Shown here in pieces: positions 17,497 through 25,329 of a stretch of DNA of 25,329 nucleotides (its first letter is position 1; every line of letters starts with the position of its first letter). Source of the DNA: Tritrichomonas foetus (Eukaryota > Parabasalia > Tritrichomonadida > Tritrichomonadidae). The position numbers were made by a program, and so were the translations under genes. The stretch is taken from positions 1 through 25,329 of the forward strand of contig MLAK01001223.1 of assembly GCA_001839685.1 (NCBI GenBank), given 5' to 3'. A model generated the notes under the pieces. The model searched no databases and was not told the DNA's origin. It saw only the letters and a list, made by a program, of their open reading frames with translations.

Positions 17497-19668
17497 ATGA
17501 ATCGCTTGCAATCTGACTCTCGGCGGCGATCCATTGACAATCGGATCAGTAAAATCGTTATATCTCACAAAAGTCAACGACAAGGAAAAGTAACATCCGT
17601 CCTTTCAAGAACATTTGGAATTCAAACTCCTCACGACATTACTACGAAAGACGCGAGCTTCATGTATACCGAAAAGTGCAACGATCTCGAAATAGCGCCA
17701 AATCCGATTGCAGAGCAGAAATTTTTGGAGCAATTTATTAATTCTTTACAGATAAAATCTTTGAAATTTGGAAGGCTCGGACTTGGTCCGGGAGCCATCC
17801 GTGCGCTTTTACAAATCATCTGGGACCAAAAGAAATACGTTTTCATGGACCTGTCAATGAACAGATTAACAGATTCAGGCGCAATTTTACTCGCCGAGTA
17901 TATTCAGTCAAATCCGCCGATAATTTATCTCGATTTACGCTCAAACAATATTATGGTTGACGGCGCTATCGCGCTTTTCCAGGCATTAGAACAAAATGAT
18001 AGAATTGTGTCAATTGACATGTCAGTAATTGATGGAATTGACAGAAATCGAATTGGCACTTCAGGATGTCAAGTTTTGGCTGAGCTCCTCAAAAGCAACG
18101 AAATTATTTCGCATTTGAATATTTCTATGAGCGGAATTTCAATCGAGGGCTGTGGATTTCTCACCAGCGCGCTTGCAAAAAATAAGTCATTGATGTTTTT
18201 GGATCTTTCTGGAAACCGTTTTGGAACTCAAGGCGCAAATAATTTATTTAAGGATGATTATTCGTTTGGCTGTATTGAAACATTGGTATTGGCTAAAAAT
18301 GGAATAGGTGATGCAGCATCACAAGCTATATGTCGGCAGATAGAATTAAGCAAAAATATTCAGGTTTTGGATTTCACGGATAATAATTTATCTAAAAATT
18401 TCATGAAAAGGCTTCAAAATGCTGTTAGAAATACTCAACTTAGATCACTCCTTCTTTCCCATAATAAAATTGGAGTTGAATCTTCGGAAATTTTATTCCA
18501 GATTATTCATGATGTTCCTTCCCTTGAAATTTTAGACTTATCGTATAATCCATTAAAAGATACATCAATTGAATCTATCTGTGATGCACTAAAATGGAAT
18601 AGTACTTTACTTTCTATCGATTTAACTGATACTTTAATTTCTGATAAAAGTGCTGTCAAATTTGCAAAGGTTATTTCCAAAAACAAAGCTTTACAGAAAT
18701 TAATTCTCGATAATAATCGAATTTCTGACGTTAGTACAATTTTAATGGCAAAAGCACTTGCGAAAAACCATTCGCTGATTCATCTTTCATTAAAAAGCAA
18801 TGAAATGAATGACGATTCTGCGCAAGTCTTTATTGAATCCTTACAATTTAATAATACAATACTTGATATTGATATTGATTATAATGATTTCTCGTATCGA
18901 ACACTTGTTCAATTAACGAATGCTATTGCTTCGCATAAAAAAACAATCACCCAAAACATTGCCGAATTAGCACAAAGAAAAATTGATTCGTTAAAAGAAC
19001 ATGAAATTAGATTGACTGAAGTTCGAGAAGAAACACAGAAGCAAACAGATGAAATTAGTCAATTTGTAGCAGATAAAGAACGAAAAGAGAATTTATTAAA
19101 AGAATTAACTGCGCAACGTGAAATTGATATTATTAAATATGATAAGATGCTTGAAGAAATTAAACAAGAATACGAAAAAATATCAGAAGAAAGACGTTCA
19201 CAGTTAACTGAATTCAATAAAGTAAAATTAGAGACTGAATCGGCTCAAGCTTCTGCAATGAATAAATATCAAGGAATCGCTGCAAAAAGACAACATGCTG
19301 CAGCACGATTGAAAAGAGCAAATGATAAAAAAATGGAAGCTCAAATTGAAGCAAATAAAGTTTTGGATGATTTAAAATTACACTTATTAACAATGAAAGA
19401 GCAACTCAGAAATGTAATTGATGATGCTCGTGCACAACAAAAAATGCTTTCACAAAAAGAAGAAGAAGAAAAATTAGCTAAACAGGCACAACAAATTGCA
19501 GAGAATATGTTTAATCGAGCTAAAAAATCAGCACGGAAAGGAAATATGATGAATGAAAAGAAGAAAGTAATTCGAAGAACACCTATTACTGGTTCATCAA
19601 ATACAATTCGACCAAAAACTGCGAATGGTGCGCCAATTGTAACCCCTTCACTTGGTGGTGGAGACTAA
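17497..19668 (+). CDS. Leucine-rich repeat plus coiled-coil protein
   Basis: The 723-residue product has four parts. Residues 1-75 form a basic, serine-rich N-terminus. Residues about 85-490 contain about a dozen ribonuclease-inhibitor-type LRRs of about 28 residues (for example FMDLSMNRLTDSGAILLAEYI, IYLDLRSNNIMVDGAIALFQAL, LLSHNKIGVESSEILFQII). Residues about 495-670 form a long charged coiled coil, and a basic, Gly/Pro/Thr-rich tail ends the protein. The LRR_RI plus coiled-coil layout resembles LRRC45 and other centrosomal/ciliary LRR proteins, and many trichomonad paralogues share it, so a cytoskeletal scaffold role is plausible but not shown. The start ATG precedes CpG-rich coding sequence: 17 CpG in the first 224 bases against 10 in the last 440. 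No enzymatic domain is visible. Confidence 0.8.
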   Translation: MNRLQSDSRRRSIDNRISKIVISHKSQRQGKVTSVLSRTFGIQTPHDITTKDASFMYTEKCNDLEIAPNPIAEQKFLEQFINSLQIKSLKFGRLGLGPGAIRALLQIIWDQKKYVFMDLSMNRLTDSGAILLAEYIQSNPPIIYLDLRSNNIMVDGAIALFQALEQNDRIVSIDMSVIDGIDRNRIGTSGCQVLAELLKSNEIISHLNISMSGISIEGCGFLTSALAKNKSLMFLDLSGNRFGTQGANNLFKDDYSFGCIETLVLAKNGIGDAASQAICRQIELSKNIQVLDFTDNNLSKNFMKRLQNAVRNTQLRSLLLSHNKIGVESSEILFQIIHDVPSLEILDLSYNPLKDTSIESICDALKWNSTLLSIDLTDTLISDKSAVKFAKVISKNKALQKLILDNNRISDVSTILMAKALAKNHSLIHLSLKSNEMNDDSAQVFIESLQFNNTILDIDIDYNDFSYRTLVQLTNAIASHKKTITQNIAELAQRKIDSLKEHEIRLTEVREETQKQTDEISQFVADKERKENLLKELTAQREIDIIKYDKMLEEIKQEYEKISEERRSQLTEFNKVKLETESAQASAMNKYQGIAAKRQHAAARLKRANDKKMEAQIEANKVLDDLKLHLLTMKEQLRNVIDDARAQQKMLSQKEEEEKLAKQAQQIAENMFNRAKKSARKGNMMNEKKKVIRRTPITGSSNTIRPKTANGAPIVTPSLGGGD

Positions 19669-19909
19669 TCTTGTTTGTGAATATATCCTATTATATTTTT
19701 GTATGTATTTTATATTAAATATTTCTGCGAATTCATTATTTTTAATATTATTTTGTTTTGTTTTAATTTCATCTAAGAACAATCGAATGGATATTGATAC
19801 GATAATAGATGTAGTATTAGCATGAGAAATCATTTCTATCTCTAGAATAGGAATGTGATAAAAAACAAAGAGATTTTGATATAATTTTCAAACATTTATA
19901 GAACAAAAA

Positions 19910-20925
19910 CTATTTTTTGTTTTCTTGAATTTCTTCAAGAATTGAATCAAAGAATTTTTTCAAGACATTTGGTTTTTTCACACTTTTTTGCTTTTCCTGA
20001 AGTTGAATTTTATCAAAAATATGATATTTAAGAAGTTCATCAGCATTTGGTCTTTGGCACGGATCAGGATTCAGCATTGGAAATAGCAACTGATTTATGA
20101 ATTTTTCCATATTTTCACCATAATCAGGAAGGGGAATATTTCCTGAGCAAATTTGCTGAATTAATTCTTCGTGATGATAATCTGGGTTCATTCCGTAAGT
20201 CCATGGGATTGTACCAAATGTCATCGCGTATATAGCAATTCCTGCACTCCATATATCCGCTTTCTTTCCATCATAATTGACTTTGGTAGTATCATGGTTA
20301 GTATTATTATGATTTTCTTTTGAATCAGAATTTACACATGAATTTTCATCAATTTTTTCAGCACATTTTGAATCAGAATTTTGAAGTGAATTTTTTGGCT
20401 GTTCATTTTCATTTGCAAAATTTGAATTTGGTAAAAAATATTCAGGTGGCAAATATTCATCAAATTTGGAAAAGCAGATGTTTTCAGAAATCTCAAAATT
20501 AGCCAATTTGATTGTGTCATTTTTTGTGAGGAAGATATTATTGAGATTGATATTCGATGAGAAAAATCATTTGAATGTAGATAACGAAGAACACTCAATA
20601 ATTGATACGCTATACTGATAATAAAATTAGTGTCGAAAAAGTTGATATTTGAGATAATTTCTTCAAGAGATAGATTTTCACTTTCATAAAAAACAGAAAC
20701 CGTTTGATGCTTTGTGGATAACTGAAAATCTACTATTTTTGATAAGTATTGATGCGATAATTTTAGGTATTTTCGGATTCGATTTGTCACATTTGGTAAT
20801 AATAAATCGTTAAACGAAAATCGCTGGCATAGTGATGGCTGTTTTTGTATCATATTGAGGCATCTATAAAAATTATCTTCAGGACTATCATCAAAGACAC
20901 GAAAGGGACCGATTGCTTCTTTCAT
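19910..20925 (-). pseudogene. Protein kinase homologue (pseudokinase) with a one-base frameshift
   Basis: Two overlapping frames read as one kinase fold. The first (20925 to about 20555) gives an N-lobe without a recognisable glycine loop or VAIK lysine, then hinge and helix E (YQLLSVLRYLHSNDFSHR, ending at residue 124). The second resumes at 20554 with NINLNNIFLTKNDTIKLANFE, the catalytic loop and magnesium-loop region. One base is missing in an A run at 20553-20554. The HRD motif reads HRN and DFG reads NFE, so both catalytic aspartates are replaced. Later motifs are kept: PPEYF for APE, ADIWSAGIAIYAM (subdomain IX) and the RPNADELLKHxxF-like end with its arginine. A low-complexity Asn/Ser insert of about 60 residues separates PPEY from the IX motif. 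Full length would be about 338 residues. The family is clear; inactivity is inferred. The frameshift may be real or a sequencing error. Confidence 0.75.
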
Positions 20926-22452
<1,527 letters not shown>

Positions 22453-22482
22453 CNAGAAATTAAAAATCGCATAAAAAAAACG
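22453..22482. other. Junction between beta-tubulin and the converging gene
   Basis: Tubulin similarity ends at 22452 and an N follows at 22454. From there the sequence has the AT-rich composition of the 3' flank of the coiled-coil gene, whose stop codon is at 22483-22485. Two genes therefore converge with no intergenic space, which fits an artificial or recombinational join. Confidence 0.6.
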
Positions 22483-24680
22483 TTAGTGAAAGTATGATCC
22501 GTCGTTTTGAGCCCTTGGCTTACAGATTGTTGGTCCACCTGGTGTTCTCGGTCTCGCAAGCTGATACTGAATCGGTGTAATTGGAATCAGATTCAATCGT
22601 GGATTCTTTAAGAAGCTGGTGATCTTATTTGAGAGATTTCTTGAAGGCCTTGAAGAAGCAGCTTTGGGTTTTAATAAATCACTCTGTGAACTAAATTTCA
22701 TTTGCTCCTTAGACATTTCATATCTTTGTCGCTTCAAGTGTTCTAGTCTTTGTGAAAGTGGATGTAATTTTTGCTCTTTTAAATGAATCAAGGAAGAATA
22801 TTTTGTGCTATAATTGTTTTCAATCGCTTCTTTTTCGATATTGTACATTTTTCTGAGTCTCGCTTCAGATGCTTTATATTTACTTTGAATGTCAACATTG
22901 AAAATATTTATCGAATTTTGTAACTTATTTTCAGCGTTAACAGAAGAAGGTAAAGAAGAAGCGGGATAATAATTGCTATTGAAAATTTTTCCTTGTTGAA
23001 CTGAATTGATTTCGGCTTGCCATTCTTCTTTTAATTTTTGCATGGAATCAGTAAAACGACGGTTAAGGAGCTGCATATTTTTTTCTTTTTCTTCTATAAT
23101 AATCATTTCATGCTGTTTAAATCTATATGTTAGTTTTCAATTCTAGATAAAAATAAATAATATTTTTCATTTCCATTCTATTTTCAAATAATCAACAAAA
23201 TCGACGAAAATACCTCATAATTCAAAAAATCAAATCATTCTCAAACCACCATAAATATTATTATCACACAAAATCTCATATATATGATTTCCATGTCATA
23301 TATTAATCATAAACATTTTGTTTTGATGAAAAAACAAAATCCTAAAAATTCTTAAAACGAATGTTATATGATTACAAAAAATTACATTATGACCAAATTA
23401 AAATGAAAATCATCTAATGTAATGTAAAGGAGATGAATTAAAAAAATGATTTGTTAATTTTTTGAAAAATTATTATTGAAAATTGAAAAGAAACAAAAAA
23501 TATTATTCATTAAAACATACAATCTCAGAATATCATCGATATCTGTGCTTGTCTCGCAGATTCTGTAGTCTATCTCGGACATCTCATTGATTGATAGTCC
23601 GCTGTTGTCATTTTTCAGTTTTTCAATTATTACTTGTAAGTAACACATTTCTGAAAACATGTTATTTTCGATTGCTATTTCGAGATAATAATTTAAGTTG
23701 TCTGTAATTAATTCTACTGCACTTTCTTGTAAGCCCTTCAAAGTTTCTCCATCAAGCGCGCGGTAAGTAAAAGTTCCACGTTCGTGAACCAAAAAAGGGA
23801 GTAAGTTCGGAGGGATGTTACAGTCTTCACAAGATTCGTAAGAATCTTCTTCTTCATAATTATATTCATTTAAATCTTTACATAATTCTGTACAAAATGG
23901 AATGTAATTTGAACTTGAATTTTCTTCGTTTGCTGGCATTTCAATTGATGGAAATACTTCTCCTGATGATAGAGATCTTGTCAGCTTATTATTATTGTTT
24001 TTACGACTGTTTTCGTCAATCGCTAAAACTTTGCCATTTTGATTATTACTATTGCTATTAATGTTGTTGTTATTTATGCTGTTGCTATTTTGATTGAAAT
24101 CTGTGATTTTTATAGGAGATTCTTCTAAAACTGTCTCAAGAATTAAATCATTTTGAATTTGATGCTTTTCGTCTATTTTGAAAGAATCGATATTTGTAAA
24201 AGATGAAGAAATATGACCACCTGCAGTAATGGCAATTTCACTTGGAACAAAAGCGCTTTGTGATGTGTTTCGATTGAGTGATTTCTCCATAATTTTTGGA
24301 TCGTATCCCATTTCCTCCCATTTTCGTGAATTTCTTCGTTGTAAAAGTTCGTGGATTGAATTTGATGTCTGATTTTGATTTGTATTCAATGAACTATAAG
24401 AATTTGGATTCATATTTGAATTATTATTTATATGGAAATCGACGAAAGGTTCAACTTTGACAGGCGGTTTTTCTGCTCTGAAGTCGGCAAGTGAGTCGAA
24501 CCCCTTTGGAATGGGCTCCCCGTGTAAGCGAACGAAAGACGGCTGTCTGAATCCAAATCCGATTGGCGATTGCTGTTGCTGATCGCTATCAAAGCCGTTT
24601 GACGATTCTGTTTCTTGGTCGAAAACTATTATTGGGTCATCCTCGTAGTTATCGCTTGAATCACCCGTTGAATCGGACAT
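22483..24680 (-). CDS. Two-exon coiled-coil protein with disordered N-terminus, 599 residues
   Basis: Exon 1 is 24680-23521 and exon 2 is 23122-22483. Joined, they give 1800 bases, exactly 600 codons including the stop. The donor GTATGT (23520-23515) splits codon 387 after two bases and the acceptor ACTAACATATAG (23134-23123) supplies the third, restoring one frame. Residues 1-265 are disordered and rich in Asn, Ser and acidic residues. About 275-385 is a helical domain (EIAIENNMFSEMCYLQVIIEKL resembles a UVR-like helical pair). Exon 2 continues directly with a coiled coil (KEKNMQLLNRRF, LKEEWQAEI, YKASEARLRKMYNIEKEAIE), ending in a basic, proline-rich tail. From memory, trichomonad proteins with this order of parts are common; their role is unknown, perhaps cytoskeletal. 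Without splicing, exon 1 reads 22 residues into the intron and stops at 23454. Confidence 0.75.
23123..23520 (-). other. Spliceosomal intron, 398 bases
   Basis: On the minus strand it starts GTATGT and ends ACTAACATATAG, matching the trichomonad consensus GTATGT...ACTAACACACAG (branch point fused to the 3' splice site) except at two pyrimidine-type positions. Both flanking exons are in phase 2. It is long for a trichomonad intron; those I know of are mostly under 200 bases. The interior is AT-rich with stops in all frames. Confidence 0.75.
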
Positions 24681-25329
24681 TTTCTTTGTTCTATCTTTTT
24701 CTTTGAAAATCTTGGAAGAAAATGAATTTTGATAGTCTACATATTCAATTTTTTATCATTCGAAAAATTTACTCTCGATATTTCCAAAGATTTCTATGCT
24801 ATGCTCATCATTTTTGACTTTTTGAATATGATATATTTTTAGAATTGTTATATTTTCGAATGATTATTCAAAACAAAAAACCTTTAAATGAAATTCAAAT
24901 GTTATTAAACTTTTTGTAACATTTGAATATTTGCTTTTCTGTCAATTTTCTGGCTTTTGGGAACTTTTTGTTTATATAATTGAAACAAATTGAGTTGATC
25001 TATACTTTACACTCTGAAAAAATATCAAAGAATTATTGAAAATTTATAAAGCTCTGAATGAGGACGTTACAAATGTATTGATATCTTCAGCGATAACTTA
25101 AGGATAAACTCCGGTGAAGTGATGGCAAATCGACGATAAGAAACTTTTTGATGAAAAAAGTCCTTTTTATAAACGTGCTTTTTTTANCAATTTTGAATNC
25201 ATGATCTNTCCACTATCAGTCTTCGGAAATTCGGTTTATCTCATTTAATCAAAACGATAATCATCAACAAAGCAGCTATAAAGCCGTCCTCTAACAAGGG
25301 AGTTCAAATTAAAGATCCTAGAATGCAAA
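24681..25329. other. Right-end region without a recognised gene
   Basis: The first part holds the promoter of the two-exon gene. From about 25060 base composition is less AT-biased, and three ambiguous bases occur at 25187, 25199 and 25208. A plus-strand frame from about 25195 stays open to the window edge (about 45 codons, including LRKFGLSHLIKTIII) but matches nothing I recognise. It may be the edge of a gene, a repeat or low-quality sequence. Confidence 0.35.

Noticed and set aside
23214..23218. Alternative first exon ATGAG followed by GTATTT, using the same acceptor
   Set aside because: It is also in phase, but GTATTT is a weaker donor than the exact GTATGT at 23520, and it would leave exon 1 as a separate protein ending in intron-like sequence.

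Overview
The window looks like nuclear DNA of a parabasalid (trichomonad) protist, most likely Tritrichomonas-like. It is very AT-rich. Almost all genes are intronless, lie on both strands and are separated by short AT-rich gaps. The families are typical of that group: an ankyrin-repeat gene with decayed copies, a very large ARM/HEAT solenoid, LRR plus coiled-coil proteins and a protein kinase homologue. The best phylogenetic signal is one split gene whose intron starts GTATGT and ends ACTAACATATAG, the signature trichomonad splice motif in which branch point and 3' splice site are fused. The species name is inference.

Layout from left to right. 166-1933: a broken ankyrin-repeat gene (+). 2166-6041: a 1291-residue alpha-solenoid protein (+). 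6636-7901: a membrane-anchored L-type lectin (+). 8332-8727: a Chibby-family basal-body protein (-). 9134-9790: a KDEL receptor (-). 10225-11982: a VPS11 that lacks its beta-propeller (-). 12175-12435: a small orphan ORF (+). 12575-13328: a 754-bp mariner-type MITE with 14-bp inverted repeats flanked by TA. 13441-14088: a small SUN-domain-like ER/nuclear-envelope protein (+). 14353-16902: an importin-beta/transportin-type karyopherin (-). 17497-19668: an LRR plus coiled-coil protein (+). 19910-20925: a frameshifted pseudokinase (-). 22012-22452: the first quarter of beta-tubulin (+), cut off abruptly. 22483-24680: a two-exon, 599-residue coiled-coil protein (-). The last 650 bases hold no gene I can recognise.

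There is no operon logic, but several products belong to shared cell systems. The KDEL receptor, L-type lectin and VPS11 act in ER-Golgi and endolysosomal traffic. The karyopherin and SUN-like protein act at the nuclear envelope. Beta-tubulin, the Chibby-like protein and possibly the LRR protein belong to the flagellar/basal-body cytoskeleton. The most informative observations are the recovered intron-containing gene, the MITE, the propeller-less VPS11, the pseudokinase with HRD and DFG aspartates replaced, and the beta-tubulin junction, which may be an assembly artefact of a multicopy gene. I found no operon-like novel system, CRISPR array, tRNA or rRNA.
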